From Allacma fusca (taxonomy: Eukaryota; Arthropoda; Collembola; Symphypleona; Sminthuridae): a stretch of DNA of 64,000 nt. The stretch is from assembly GCA_947179485.1 (NCBI GenBank), contig OX359245.1, positions 26,957,067 through 27,021,066 of the forward strand. Reading direction: 5' to 3'. Made by a program: the position numbers and the translations under genes. Position 1 is the first letter of the stretch. Each line of letters opens with the position of its first letter. A model generated the notes under the pieces. It worked only from the letters and a program-made list of their open reading frames with translations, was not told the DNA's origin and ran no database searches. Shown here piece by piece: positions 13,676 through 28,195 of the stretch.

Positions 13676-16600
13676 TTTGCGTAACTACAATGGGTTGCCC
13701 TTAATAAATCAACAGCCATGACATGAACTGTTTTCAGTTTGCATTGAACTTCGCAAGTACTTACAAATTTATTGAACCCCAACTTCCTTCCTCAGTTCCT
13801 TCAGGACAAACTGAATGTATCTAGGGATTTTAAGTCAATGTGTATTAAAAGAGCCCTACTCGATTCTCGTTTTATGCATGACCTGAAAAATTTTCAGAGA
13901 ACTTGGAATAAAAAAGTAAGCCGTACCTGTCCCATTCCCCCAGAGATAACTCGAGATGATAAAACTTTCATGTCGACATGTTAATGGGGAAAACTTCAGC
14001 TTTCCATACTTCATTGGGACAGAACTTCAAGACCTACTTCCAAATACTTGCAAGACTCACAACGAGGGGTCAACCTTTATAAAATTGGGAATTTCTGGAC
14101 CAAATTTCTAAAATACAATAATAACTAGATACTTTACCCACTCGAAATTCTCGGAAACCTTGAACTATTTCTGAAATGTCAAATTTTTGACGAATTCCCC
14201 GTTTTACTGGAGAAATGACCGGGAAGGGATTTTAACCTTTAAAAATCCATTCAACTTGAAGCCATGATTTTCATAATTTTCCCGCCCATTTCTGATTAAG
14301 TACAATTGACAGCATGACATCCCTTAGATAAGTCATGACGTGAATAAGAAAACGTCAGGTGAGACTGCTCCAAGTAATTAGCTCTTATTTAGCTGTTTTA
14401 ATAGTTTTAAAATTCAACGACCATACCATGCTGAAAGTACTCAAATATCCTCAATAATTCCTTGCTTCCCTGCTATACCTATCTACAAGGAAGTTTGGAA
14501 TTGTCAAAATGGTAATTCAATTCTATGAATTGCTTGAAACTCGGAGGAAACCATTGTTAAGTAGCGTTTAAGCCAGTTAGCCGGAAATAATGGAATTGTC
14601 GGAGAGCGTGCGAGGAAGTAGTTTCCCTCAAACTCAGAGAAGGAGGGAGTGAGGAGGGATGGACGCTTCCACGGACCAAATACGAAAATGAGTGACATCG
14701 AGTAGGAAATAATTCCAAATGTGTCTATTATTTACACGAAACGCACAAAAGAGAGAAATCCGCTCCGAGCTCATTTCCCACTTTTAGATCCATTACTCCC
14801 AATTGCCCATACTCCGTCAAACTTACTCCCTCATAGAGCTTAAGTCCATTCATTCATACGCGCTGATGTGACGTCAGAGTCGAAAGTGTCCCATCCAACC
14901 ACCTGCAAAACAAGCTAAATCCTGCCCCACACTATTTCCCTCCCTAAATTAAAATAGATACTGCTAAATAGAAATTTCACCACAAAGTTTCACTCAACTT
15001 TCTCAAAAAAAAATTTTCTTAAATAAAGAGCCCTCTGTAAAATCCGTTAAAATTTCTATAATACTGCACAAATGAATTTTAAAGATTAGTCAATTACAAG
15101 TTCCATAACTTTAGGCTCATTTCCCACTCTAAATAAAATGTTATTGAAGGAAACATGAAAAACAAATCGGAGCCAGTGGCATGGACTTAATGGATTTTTT
15201 TTGGGTCCGCAAGTCCTGGAAATAGCTTATTTTGCAGAAGTGTCAGTCTCGGGGCTAACAAGGTAAAAAAAGAGCCAGATGACAAAAGTTGTGTGTGTGT
15301 GTGTGTTTGGACACACGAAATAAATATTAAAGGTCTCCCCCATCCCTCATCATTGGACGGAGTCTCTCCCCTTCTTCAGTATCAAGATTGTACGTCGTCT
15401 CCGTATTGCCAGAGGGACGGAGGAAATAGCATGTGTGTCTGTGTACGTTTGAGGGGTGACTCTCGAATATATACTCCTTGAATATAACGATAAACTAACA
15501 ACATGATGTGAGATTCCAGTTGCGATTTCCCCATTGGAAATTAACATGCCTGGAACAAATCATAGGAAAGTCGCACGCTCATGTATGTAGCGTCCGCCTC
15601 AGTGGAGACGGAGGCGAACGTTGTAAATACGTCTGTTGGATTATTGTAAGGAAATACGCACACACACACACACTCATATGTACATACACCCCGAGACACA
15701 CATAAACTATATACTGATTGGGAACCAATGCATGGTGAGGAAATTCGGAATCTACAACTCACCCGAAATGATTGATGCAATTCTCTTGTTTGCTTTTCAC
15801 ATGGATAACTGACTCCGTTTGAATAACATTGTTGGAGGGAAAATGGCTATCATTTGGATTCATAGGGGATGCTTCTTTTTACGGATGTACATACAAAACA
15901 CAGAGCTTGTCAAATCAAAGAAATTGCTATGATTAAACCTTTCAATGTGGTATGGTCGTTGGAATTAAAATCCGAGAGGGAACAGAAATTGCCGATTAGG
16001 AAAAGTTCCGTCTCTGTTTTATATCAATCCCTTGCAAGTGGATCGTCCATAAGGCAACAAGTTTTAGTATTTTCGGTCGTACATTCTCATTTATATCCAT
16101 CCACATCACCAGAACCAATTCACAGTCAATTCCCTTTACTAACAAGATCTCGCATCGGTCTGGAAGGTCCCGATGTGACATTCATAGGATTCTAGGATTG
16201 TTATTTTAGGAGCCAGAATTGATTTCAGAATTTTTGTGTGTGGAAATGCTAAGGATGAATGAAAAATGACAATTCAAATTTTGAGTTAAAATAGCATGCT
16301 CGGTTAAGACGCAGATTAGCTTGCAGCATCGGTTAAGGAACTATTTTTACATTGAGTCATCAGGCTTTTGTAATAAGCTAGCTTTACATTATGTACGTTT
16401 GAGTTTAGTATGTGGTGCTGGATTTAACAAAATTAAAATTAAAATTATTATTTTAAGAATCTGTCGATTTTATGTTGAGACGCATCGTCTTCTAAGATTC
16501 CAAAGGAGTAATTTTTTCTGAGGGATAATTCATTAAGTTTGTTATTATCGCTTGGATAGGAAGGATCTGGAGGAACATTCCCTGGAAATAGCTGGAAAAG

Positions 16601-18479
16601 AAAAGGGGTGAAAATAAAATCAATTACGAGTGAGAAAAGAAAATAAGTTTTTTGTCTCTCCTCACATTCATAAAAGCAAAAAATGGTACAAGTTCTGGGT
16701 TGAGGAAAAAAACGAAAACAAATTATCATTTACATAAATTAACAGCTGCCGGCCATAAGTTAAGCCAGTTATCCAAAGCTTCCTTTTCATCTCCTTTCCT
16801 CTCTCTCTCTCACTCTCTCCACAAGTCTTAGCAATGCGGAGGAATAATTTCCAACGTGAGCCTCGGAAAAAAAAAAGAAACAACCAGAATTTGTTCTATT
16901 CGCAGCCCGTTCGTCATGAGGAGATAATTCTCTATCTAACAGCACAGGCTGGCCACTAGTGGTTCCTGCATCTTTGTCTTTATGCTAGCAGAGAAGTTTG
17001 GAGGGAATTTCAAATTTTACGACAATTTTTTAAACATTTTCTGTCCTTGAATTTTTGGTACGATTGAAATTTGATAGCCTAGAAAAATTTGTGCTTCTGC
17101 CAGATCCTTCATAATTATCAGAGCTAATGGTTTGATTTTGTGCCCTTAATAAATACTCACTCTTTGAGTCTTACTTTGATAGAATAGAATTAAATCCGGA
17201 AAAATTTCTCAAGTACTCGGATAGGTTTTTTTGGCAGGAAAACATTTTGAGGGACCCTGGACGTAATAATAGGAAGAGTAAGAGAGGACGAGACTTTCAG
17301 CACCCTCTCAGTTCGTTGCTGTGATAAATGAGGCTCTGGACTTGTCATAACTCTTGGAAGGAATGGGCCCTTCGGGAGTGCATTTCACTCTCACCACAGT
17401 CGTCTTGTTCACCCAGTCTGAGGGCCCTCGTAGGGTTCCTCAAAATCTCGTGATAAAAATCTGATTTCCTTTTCTTCTTCACCGCCTCCTCGTCCTCTCC
17501 CTGTCTCACTCTTTCTCTCTCTCTCTTTTGCTCACTCTCTGCTTCTCCTCACTTGACTCACCCCAGCATTTAAAAGTGTTTAGGGAAAGGAGGATGAGAC
17601 GGGAAAATCGAACTCAATCTTAGGATTTCAAATCTTCAGTGACACTCCAAGTTTTTTGCCCGCCTCAGTTTTCTTGGCATTTATTGCTTTTAAATCTAAA
17701 GACGCGAAAGAGGCATTCCGGGGATTCCCTTCCCCCAACTTGACTTTTTTCATACTTTACTCTATTCTGTGGTTTTTTTTACAAAGAGGGAAATTGCAGT
17801 GTCTTTTTCTGGAAGACGATAAAGGATGCATTTTTTGGAGGAGCAACTCCCTCACCCCTTCCAATCCAATAAAATAACGCTTGTGAGCACACTGCTCCTG
17901 GCTACATACATTGCCCTTCAAGCAGAATCCGTATGTATGTATGTTGGGATATGTATTTGAATTATAGGGATATAGGTAGTTGTTTGCGGGCTTTTGTGTA
18001 TTTATAGGTGCATGGATGTTTTAATATAAGAAGTATGCAGGGGGGAATTTTTCTCGTTTAAGTTATGGTGGGATTCGAAATGGTTCGTCTCAAGGCCCAT
18101 TGGGTTTAAGGTCAATGTTTGAGTCATCGTGAGGGAAAGGTCGAAGCACTGTTTGGTCTGGTTTTGGGGACTGTATGGTCATTTTTGGGTTCAGTTATTA
18201 CAGGTTTGGGCCAAATAATGGTCAAGTTAGTGGCACAACACTGAAGGCTTAAAGACTGAAGGGTAAGTTCAATTATAAAGTTAGGTGGTCCTTGTGTGCT
18301 TAGTAAGGTCATAAAAGGTCGAACTTGGGTCAAGGCAGTGCTTTAATATTGTATTCAATTCAGGGTGAAAATTCTACCAATTAAGAGTACGTTACTTGAT
18401 CAGTAAACGCATACAACTGGGTCAAATGATGTAAAATTTTTTTGAATTTCATTTAGATTTAATTATGTTTAAATTTTCA
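13676..18479. other. Gene-free sequence with microsatellites
   Basis: GT at about 15289-15305, CA at about 15657-15672, CT tracts at about 16800-16818 and 17514-17527. The one notable item is the inverted copy of the 13.4-kb dispersed element at 15926-15975. No gene family is recognised. Confidence 0.5.
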
Positions 18480-18830
18480 TAACATTGTGCTCAAATTTGG
18501 GTAAAATGGTGCTCAAATCTGGACTACGTTCTGCTTAAGTGTTAATCCAATGTGGTCTAAAATTTACTCAATTGGGCAAAATTCGACTCAAAATTGTGTA
18601 AAATTTACTCAAATTTGGGCAAAATTTACTCAAATTTGTGCAAAATTTACTCAAATTTGGGCAAAATTTACTCAAATTTGGGCAAAATTTACTCAATTTT
18701 GGGCAAAATTCGACTCAAAATTGGGCAAAATTCGACTCAAATTTTGCTCAAATTTAAAATCGATTTTGCTGAACTAAGGATTAAATTTTGCCCATATATG
18801 TCAAAGCTCAAATTTTGCTGAAATGATGAT
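18480..18830. repeat. 21-bp minisatellite
   Basis: The core at about 18565-18760 consists of units of ACTCAAATTTGGGCAAAATT plus one base, about nine copies with few changes. Degenerate copies flank it. The 75-residue ORFs over it are by-products of the 21-bp period. Confidence 0.88.
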
Positions 18831-21800
18831 AAAAATCTGTCCATCGGCTAAAAAATTTAAATTTGACTCAAATTAAACCCAATTATGATTATTGAACTAT
18901 TAATAATTTTTACTAGATCCTCAGATTCAAAAAACGAATTCCAAATGAAAACCTTTCAGTCGAAAATTGTACACTACCAGAGTTTAGTCACAAAAACAAC
19001 CCACAAAAATTGAAGCGCATCTCAAGATCAGGTTCAGCAATTCCACCTAGTCGACTCAAACGGAGTTCTATCCCGGAAACTGCACCCTCAAAAATGTTTT
19101 TTGCATATGTAATTATATGCAGCAGCCTTTTGATCCCATGTAACGACATTCTGCTCTTTAAAGGATACGTAAGGAATTGACGGTGCGTATGAAAATAAAG
19201 CGTCGACAAATATGCACATCCAATGTAAACTTAAACGCATCTCATTCCACTAATACTAAAGCCAGGAGCATTACAATACAGGGGCAGAGAGAAGGAGCCT
19301 CGGCCTCAGAAAAGGTAAATATCTCCGCTGCATTACAACATCCGTCAAAAAATAGCTCCTTTCCCATCCTCCAATGTAATGTTTATCGCTTAATGTATTT
19401 AAATGGGAAGTGTGTTGTGCGGAGATGAATAGGAAAAAGTTTCGAGCATTATCCCTTATGCAGTTGTTATGGGCGGTAAATGCGCGGCTGCAGTGTAATC
19501 CCAAGTATTTCAATGTAATGAGATGCGGCCCCCGCTGGAGTCAAGAATGGATGAGATGCATTTCCTTCACCCGGACCTTGTGAAAAAAAAATCCCTTTTG
19601 AAATTATCTGCTGAGTTGAGACTCTTTGCTTCTGCTCCATTCCTCACTTCTCTTCTTTGCCCCTGAGCTCTGTCTCTCTCTCACACACAGGCACAACACT
19701 GTGTGTGTCTATGTGTGTGTCTATGAGTGTGTGTGTGTGTGAGAGAGAGAGAGGAAGGGGAAGAAATTATATATTATTGCTCCATGGGGGCTTAAACTCC
19801 TCAACAAGCTAAAACCTCAGAGCACAACTAACTTTGTAAACTCTTCCATGCTTTTTAACCCTAACAATAGCTCGAGCGAGCTCAAGTGAGTCCCGGCGCG
19901 TGCAGTCTCCAAATACATGCAATTCCGAGGCTAACTTCCAAATTGTCCAAATCTACCCCAAAAAGTCACACATCCTAACATTATTGGCTTTTGGACCCAA
20001 TTCCTCTCAAAACACTCAATTTACTTCGTACAGAATCAAATATCCCGCAAAAATTTGAGTTAACCCCAAAATATTTTCAATGTTTTCCCATAAAATTCAT
20101 AAAGTTTCCCACCAATGCCACTTTCACAATTCAAAAACCCTTAAAATTTAACCCATTTTAACAATCATAAACCCTGATAACCTTAAATGACGCTTGCCTG
20201 GTATTTGCGCAAAATTTTATAAGCTTCCAAAAGTTACCAAAAGTTTGTTTTTCAAAAATGTTTTATGTTCCATAAATTTCCCATCAACGTTTTTACCAAA
20301 TTTTTACCCTCTGCTTGCAATCACAGCCCTTAAATTGTACTCGAAAATTTCAGAAATTTCAAGCAAAAATTGAAAAAACTCTTGCCCTATTTAGACATTC
20401 TTTCGTTAGATTTTTCTAAATTTGCTTCAACCCTTTAGCTCAAAACTGTGGTTGGAGAGTTTTCGGAATTGGAGCAAAAAGGAAATTTTGTTTACAAATT
20501 TTTAGTTTAAAATTTCACATTCGCGCCCAAAATGTTTTGCAAAAAGCGTTTTGATACTTGTGGGTAGTAAATTTTCCGGACTTTTCAGGATGCTATCACA
20601 GAAGTCGCTAGGTTAAAAATTGAGGACATGACCCGTGGGAATACAGAGCAAGGTTGAGGAGATTTATCTTGAGGAGCAACGAAGAAGATATTCTGAAAGT
20701 CCGTTAAATCTGGATTTGTTAAAATTTTAAAAATAAATTTGTCCTGGATCTCCTGCCCCTGTCGATCTTACAATGATAATGTATAATCTTGGAGCTAAAT
20801 GTTTCCAGGGAAAAATGGATTTGAGGAAAATCGATAAGGATTGAGGCGCTTGATGAGAGAAAAAAGGGAAGAAATTCAGTTGACTTGGTTCCCCGGCCCC
20901 TGTGAGCTATTGAACTGTCCATGGTCAATTAAACGGTCGGATGCTCTGCGTGTGCATTTAGCAAATCGATACAGTCATTACTTGGGAAGAGCGGAGAGGG
21001 CACGACAACAACTCTTCCGATGTAAAAAAAAATCCCTTGGAGGAGAGAAGTCACGAGACTCGGAGTCAAAGCTAATCGTCAATTCGCCGTGTCAATTATT
21101 CCCTGCCATTTGTCTTCCTCGAAGCCATTCCCAGGGCCCGGGATCTTTTACAATGCGTGTATGTATCTACATATATTGGAGGATCAGGGACCTACATATA
21201 GAGCCATAGCATGTTCACTTAGACATTAGAGAGATACAGTTCTGCTTCTCCAACCAGAAATTGGAAACAAATTAGGGAACCGTTAATTTAGCGAGAGGGA
21301 CACAAAAGAGCAGGAGAAAAAAAACTCTGGGAACAAATACTAATTCATGGGCAATTGTTTTCCAATGCGGACATTACCTCCTCCAAAAAGCACACAATGG
21401 ACAATCTTCGCCTGAGTCAATTATCCTCTCCGACAATCATTCCCTCATTGTCCCATTTTAATTGCAGGCGTCCGCTAATTGGGCTCAAGGTTCAATTTTT
21501 ATTACTGCCATTACAGTCAACACTTCCTCTGCCTTCATTTGAGGGGCTCTCAATTTCGTAAATTCCCGGTCAAATTCCAACAAAAAATTTCTTTTAAATT
21601 ATAAAGGTTTACAATATTTTCGAAATTGCCCCAAATTTTTGTATCATTTCCTAAAATTTGACTCAAAAACATTTAGGAATTGCCCCAAATTTTTCAAAAT
21701 TTCTAAAAATTTGACTCCAAAATATTTACACACTGACCTAAATTTGTCTACCATTTGTTAAAATTTTACTCCAAACATTTAAATATTGCCACAGATTTTG

Positions 21801-22849
21801 AACTAAAAATAAAAATGTAATCGAATTTGAGCAAAAATTTGAAAACAATTCCCCAAACTTTAAAAATGTATTCAAAATTAAGTGCGCATCAAAACTGAGC
21901 AAATTTAAACTTGCGCTTTAACAATTTGCTTCATGTGGGCTGAAAAAATATTTTTCAGGACCAAAAAATGAAGTGCTAAGATTTTACGGGTGTAAAAATT
22001 TTAAATGGTGTGTGCGCTTTTAGAAAAAGAATGTTTTCGAGATTTTGGGCTAAATTTAGTCAAAATTGTAAGATTTTTGGAAATAATCCACGTAATGTTA
22101 TCGTAAATGTTTGCAGAATCGGTAAAAATTGTACTGTGACGTGTTTAACTTTATTTTTCGGGTTTTACAAAGAATTAGGATTGAATTAATACTTGGGATA
22201 AATAGTAAAAAATAGTGTTGGAGAGCTAATTGAGAATAAATAATTAAATGAGGCCATGAGGGGGAAGTGTGCAAAGGAAATGAAGAGATGAGGAAAGGGG
22301 TGAATCAAATGTGATTTGAGAAGTGGGCAAAGTGCTGACTTATTCTTTTGCGGAGTGAAGATGAGTTGATTTGAAATTCAAGTTGTGGTTGGTGGGTTAT
22401 GAAGGGAAGTGCGGAGCATCTTCTGTCATGAATATAGATGACCGTCAATGAAGATTTGAGGAATTCCCCGCATCCACGTTCCACACATCAATTCCTACGC
22501 TTTCATGTCGATATGTAAAATAATGGGCTGGCCCTTCTGCATGGAAAAAATAATGTTCATGACATTGAAACTATAAAAGCCAAGACGTTACTTGTACCTC
22601 TAATCTTTCCGGTCTTCTTCGTCTGTCTGAACAGCTTCTTCTATCAGCAGATAACACTGTCTCGCATTTCACTGGCAGTTCAGTGATTGTCGAGTGGGGC
22701 TACGCTCCTGTCAAGTCCTTAGTTTACTCGTCCCAACTTCAAACATTTGACCGGAGTTTGAGGCTTCTTGTAACTCAAGCAACACTTGGCGGTGTTCGAA
22801 AACTATGGATTTGCGGAAGGTTAAAGATTTACGCTATTCTGAAAGTTAT
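18831..22849. other. Gene-free sequence
   Basis: A GT/GA microsatellite lies at about 19700-19753. A/T-rich degenerate repeat fields are at about 19970-20560 and 21560-22110. A TATAAAAG word at 22572-22579 is followed by ordinary sequence; no gene was found downstream. Confidence 0.5.
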
Positions 22850-24180
22850 GGGCTTGTTACTATTAATGTTAATGAACTACGGTATTTTCAATGTTAAAAA
22901 CCCAGGGTATTTCCAATGTTAAAAACCCAGGGTATTTCCAATGTTAAAAACCCAGGGTATTTCCAATGTTACAAACCCAGGGTATTTCCAATGTTAAAAA
23001 CCCAGGGTATTTAAAATGTTAAAAACCCAGGGCATTTTCAATATTAAAAACCAAGGGCATTTTCAATATTAAAAACCCAGGGTATTTCCAATATTAAAAG
23101 CCAAGGGTATTTAAAATGTTAAAAACCCAGGGAATTTCCAATGTCAAAAACCCAGGGTATCTTTAATGTTAAAGATCTACGTTATTTTCAAAGCTAGGGA
23201 TGCAAGTGATGATCAATGTTAAACATAGCTACTCTGTTGCTAATGTTAACGACCTACGTAATTGTAATTTGAAATACCTACACCTATGTACGTTATTGTC
23301 AATTCTTGGGACCATAATTTCGACCAATGTTAAATGTACCTACAGTAAAGACCTACAACATTTACCGTTACGAATCCATACTATGGTCAATGTTAAATAT
23401 ACCTACTTTATTTTCAATGCTAATGATCTGCATTATTTTCAATGCTAATGATCTGCATTATTTTCAATGCTAATGATCTGCATTATTTTCAATGCTAATG
23501 ATCTGCATTATTTTCAATGCTAATGATCTGCATTATTTTCAATATTGAAGACCTACATTATTTTCAATGCTAATGATCTGCATTATTTTCAATGCTAATG
23601 ATCTGCATTATTTTCAATATTGAAGACCTACATTATTTTCAATGTTGAAGACCTACATTATTTTCAATGTTGAAGACCTTACATTATTTTCAATGTTGAA
23701 GACCTAAATTATTTTCAATATTGAAGACCTATAAATCCCTTAAGTCTGTGATACCGTCAATATCACATCATTGTCAACGTTCAAGTCCTACGTTATTGTC
23801 ATTGTTACAGATCGACGCTGATTCCAGTGTTAAAGACATTTGCTTATTTCATTTTTAAAGGAAACCGCTGATTTCAATGTTAAAAACCTGCGCTGACTCA
23901 ATATTAAAGTCCTTTGCTGATTTCAATAATAAACCCCTTCGTTAATTATTTCTATTTTAAAGACCCACTGAAATGACAATGTTAAAGTCGTTCGCTGATT
24001 TCAATAATAAAAACCTTCGTGGATTTCAATGTTAAACATCTGCGGTGACTCAATGTTGAAGACCTTCGCTGCTTTCAATATCAAAGACCTATACAATTTT
24101 CGACATTACAAACCTGTATTATTTTCAATGCTAAAGCCTTATACTACTCTCAACGTTAAAAACCTATTCTCTTGTAAGTT
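22850..24180. repeat. 25-bp superarray with two homogenised subfamilies
   Basis: A single period of about 25 bp runs through 1.3 kb. At about 22870-23190 the unit is AAAAACCCAGGGTATTTCCA plus ATGTT, about 12 copies. At about 23411-23735 it is TTTTCAATGCTAATGATCTG plus CATTA, about 13 copies, with a variant containing TTGAAGACCT. Between and after these (to about 24175) are strongly diverged units sharing TTTCAATGTTAAAGACCT, so both subfamilies probably arose from one older array. Confidence 0.9.
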
Positions 24181-26109
24181 TTAAAATTCTACTAAGTTGT
24201 TATTAGCCCTAAAGACTCACACTACAGTTTATACGTAGCCCATAATCACCCCAATTCCCACTGAATTATACCCTACAACCTTTATTGCTCATTGTCAGCC
24301 AAAATATTGTCCACATACTTAAACCCAAACTTGATCTCTGATTTTGTAAATCCTTACCAGAGCATGACCGAAGTCACACCTGAAGAGGAGTTGTCGGCCG
24401 AGTCTTTGTGCACATTTAGATGAGCTCACGGAAGACATAATAGTTAAGATTATGAGGAGTCCATGAGAGACTGGAATCTTCCTCAAAAGGAACACGGTCC
24501 AATATTTTTCCCAAGGAATATTATTTCCTCACAGCATGGCTTTCGCTCCATACCGGCGTGTTTAATCCTTAGAGTACGATATGGTGTCAAGTGACGCATT
24601 TTCTCTCTTCCTCCATTAAATATCCCTAGCTACATTTCCGCCTCTATGTATTTAAATTCTCCCAGTCATTCCATTTCAGGCTAATAGCCCCTTGCAAAAA
24701 TTATGAGCCTTTCACGCTCGCCTCCCTTATCATCAAAACTCTCTATTAAATTTTGGAGGTTACTCGGGCCCATAACAGCCCTGTTTCCACACCTCAAACC
24801 ATCTTTTCCCATGGAATAAATCCCCTTAATTACACTTTACACAATTCCTTGCAAATTTCCCATTACGGCCCTATTATTTATTTACATAGAATTGCAAAAC
24901 ATAGAATGGAAATTTACTCCCTTTCAACCTGCTCTGTATAAAATTTTTGCGGGCATCAAAACTTGTCTAAATTTTTCCTCAACAAATTTCCATATTTTCT
25001 CTAAAAATTCCTGGAGGATAATTCCGGGTATGTAAAATGTTCAGGGCTGCTCTGGAAATTGGGAATAAACAAATTAAAAAATTTAGGAAAATTAGGGGCA
25101 AAACTGGCAAAAAAATATTCTCAGAGCATATTCAACGCCTCCACTCACATATAAAAAATCCTTGGCATAAAATTCCTTGGAGAGGCAGGACCTGCATGTG
25201 AATCGTGTCCTCTCCAGTCACTCCAGCTCATAAAACATGGAAGAAACTTTTTTTTCTCAGGTTAAATCTCATGGGGGAGAGACAGAGAGAGAGAGAGAGA
25301 GAGGGAAAAAAAGTTGGATGAAGAGAGTGCAAGGCATTAAAAATGAAGAGTCAAAGTTGAGGATGCACCCGAACCAGAAGAAGAAGAAGAAAAAAGTAAG
25401 AAAATGAAGAATACGAAGGGGAAAAGAGAATACATGTTTTATACAGAGGATTAAATCACTCTTTTTCCCTTACAGTCCCTGGCAATCGTATATTTACATA
25501 TGTATACGTACATTTATTTGTACGGGAAATAATGGATTGAAAAAGTGAGGAAAGTTGTCCCAGCCATGGGAAACGGGACATTTTAGGAGTAGGACGTCAT
25601 CTCTCCTTGGCGTTTTGGAGCTCTGTCTCTCTCTCTCTCTCTCTCTCTGCCTTTCCTAACGTCCCATTTATTCAACTTACACGGACTTTAATAAGCCAAT
25701 AAAATGTTATGGTAATGGGGAACAAGGACATGAATGTGCCAAGAGTTTTTTTCTCCTTTGATGCACCCGTTTTGAAGGATCAGCGGATTTGAATTTTGGC
25801 CCATATATTTAGTGCTCGTTTCAAATGGAGTTTACACTTTTGTCAAATGGACTGTATATAGTTGTAATGACTCCTTTACCGTTTGTTTTGCCATTTTAAG
25901 CAAATATCCGCTTTATAGAGATCTATAAAGGTTTTGAAGGAATACCTGACGGAATTTTAGAGCACGTTTTTTTGCCTGAATGTTTAGGGTTTCGGAAATA
26001 TGCTGTTGTTTATCAAATTTGGAGAGGATTTTTGGGATCAAATAATTTGAGAGAGCTCGATACACTGTTATTGATATATTGTGACTAGGAAATAAAATCA
26101 TTGGAATTA
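24181..26109. other. Gene-free sequence
   Basis: GA microsatellite at about 25280-25303, purine-rich GAAGAA tract at about 25375-25400, TC microsatellite at about 25624-25648. No gene recognised. Confidence 0.5.
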
Positions 26110-26535
26110 AAAAATTGTGGTGAATTTTTTTGACAGTTTTCGGTCAACTTTACCGAAGGTTTCTGGTTAACTTTACCGTAGACTTTTGGTTAACTTTCCT
26201 AAATATTTTCTGTTAATTTGTCTTTAAATATTTTGCTTAATTTTTCTGCAAATGTCTGGTCAATTTTGTAAAAAATGTTGGGTCAACTTTGCAAAAAATA
26301 TTTGGTCAATCTTGCAAAAAATATTTGGTCAATTTTGTAAAAAATGTTTGGTGAATTTTGTAAAAAATGTTTGGTCAATTTTGTAAAAAATGTTTGGTCA
26401 ATTTTGTAAAAAATGTTTGGTCAATTTTATAGAAAATATTGGGTCAATTATATAGAAAATGATGGGTCAATTATATAGAAAATGATGGGTCAATTTTATA
26501 GAAAATGTTTGGTCAATGTTTGTAATAATAATTGA
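26110..26535. repeat. 23-bp minisatellite
   Basis: Units of TTTTGTAAAAAATGTTTGGT plus CAA, about 17 copies. The best-conserved stretch is at 26330-26420, grading outward into diverged copies. Confidence 0.88.
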
Positions 26536-28195
26536 CATTTTTTGTGAAAATATAAATATTTGTCAAAGTGTTAGGTAATTTTTCTCGAGATGTTTGGGTA
26601 ATTTTTTTAAAACATTTTGATTAATTTACCTGAACATATATTTTTTTCCGAAAATTATGCAAACTTTTACAAAAATGTTTGCAGAATTTCCCTAAACATT
26701 TTACAGAATTTTTTCGAAACGTTTTGCAGAATGGTTCCTAAAATGTCTTGCTAAACTTTCTTAAAATTTGTGGTTACTTTTGATTCAAATATTCGCCCAC
26801 ATTTACTTAATTACTCATAGAAATTTGTAAGAGGCGTAAACCTAAAAAAAATTGACCCTGCGTATAATTTCTATTAAATTTCAAAATTGTCACCCCATAA
26901 ATTTTGCTGCATGTTACCCAATTCGGGACACCCCTGAATTTTCTCAAATAAATCTGCTTAAAATATTTTAGAATTTTAAATAATTTGCTTATTCTACAAG
27001 TTGATTCTAAGTAAGGATATAAATTTGGAGATATTGTGCCCAAATAGTAATTTACATGGAATTTATTTTGGAAAAATTTCCCCGTAAAAGTTGTTGATTT
27101 TTTAGTATCCAGGAGAAGTGTATCCCTGACAATGGTAGATTTTGAATAGGACAAATGTTGGCCTTTGGAAATCAGAAGGGCGAGCAGGTTCTTTCGATTG
27201 ATTGGAGTCTTGTTAAAATTTCTCAGCTCAACAACTCCCCCAATTGCCTGCGTCGGACGGAATGAAATTCTTCTCTCATCCACAAGAAGACAAGTGAGAG
27301 AGAGAGAGATAGAAAAAAAAAAGAAAAAAAGGTACTTGGTGGTCAAGCTTTGTATATTCAGGGTTTATTGTATTCATTGTGTGAGCATAGTTCATGTACA
27401 AGTCTTTTTTTCTCCTACACAACCTGATCCTCGTGAATGGTCTCAATAGGAAATGTTCACTTCACCGAACAACACTCCACCATTACTTTTACATTTGAGC
27501 CAGGAACGAGGGACTGATTGTGAGACAGAGAGCGGACAAAAAATCCTGGCCAATACCTGCATTTACATTCTACAACTCTTCTTCTCCTCACGCACACACG
27601 TCCCAGTCCCCACTTCGTACAGTGAGGGCTTCCTCCAAAGCCCTTCTATAAAATCCTGGAAACATTGCATTTTTAAGCTATAATGAGTTCTTTTATTCTA
27701 AGGAATTAACGTAGGGTCAAATATATCTTTCTTAAATATTTTTGGTCCTGAAGAGAGACTTTTAAGGGGGTCTTTTATAAAGGGAAATCTCTGTATATAT
27801 TCATATGAGCAAAGGAACGAACTAAGGATTCAGTCCAGAGCTGCTCCTGGTCCTGGCTTATTCCTAAAGCGCTGCTCCAATCCTCACAGAAAATTTCCAT
27901 CAAATATTCTTTTACGACCCTTTCTACATGGTCCGAGTCTTAAGTAACTGTTTTCAAATGACTCTCACAGCACTGGACATCTTCAACGACTGGCCTAATG
28001 CAAATTTAATGACTCTTCAAGAATCAATATGTGAAACTAATCGTCACACTTGCATTTTTGAACACATTCAAAGTTATGCATTTTGTGAAACAAGTAAAGA
28101 CATCCGAGTAATAGTTTTTGAATCTATTAAACTTGGTACGAACTAATCAAAGTATAAAAAATTCGAGGATTACCAAATTATGGGAAATCTTTTAC
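26536..28195. other. Gene-free sequence
   Basis: A 179-codon minus-strand ORF spans 26807-27346. It has no recognisable domain, starts in a low-complexity Phe/Leu/Ser stretch and overlaps a purine tract, so I do not call it a gene. Confidence 0.45.

Noticed and set aside
22572-22922. TATAAAAG word followed by a 79-codon ORF
   Set aside because: The ORF starts at GTG rather than ATG, runs into the 25-bp satellite and has no family character; the TATA word alone is weak in A/T-rich DNA.
26807-27346. 179-codon minus-strand ORF
   Set aside because: Low-complexity start over a purine tract, no domain recognised, no paralogue in the window.
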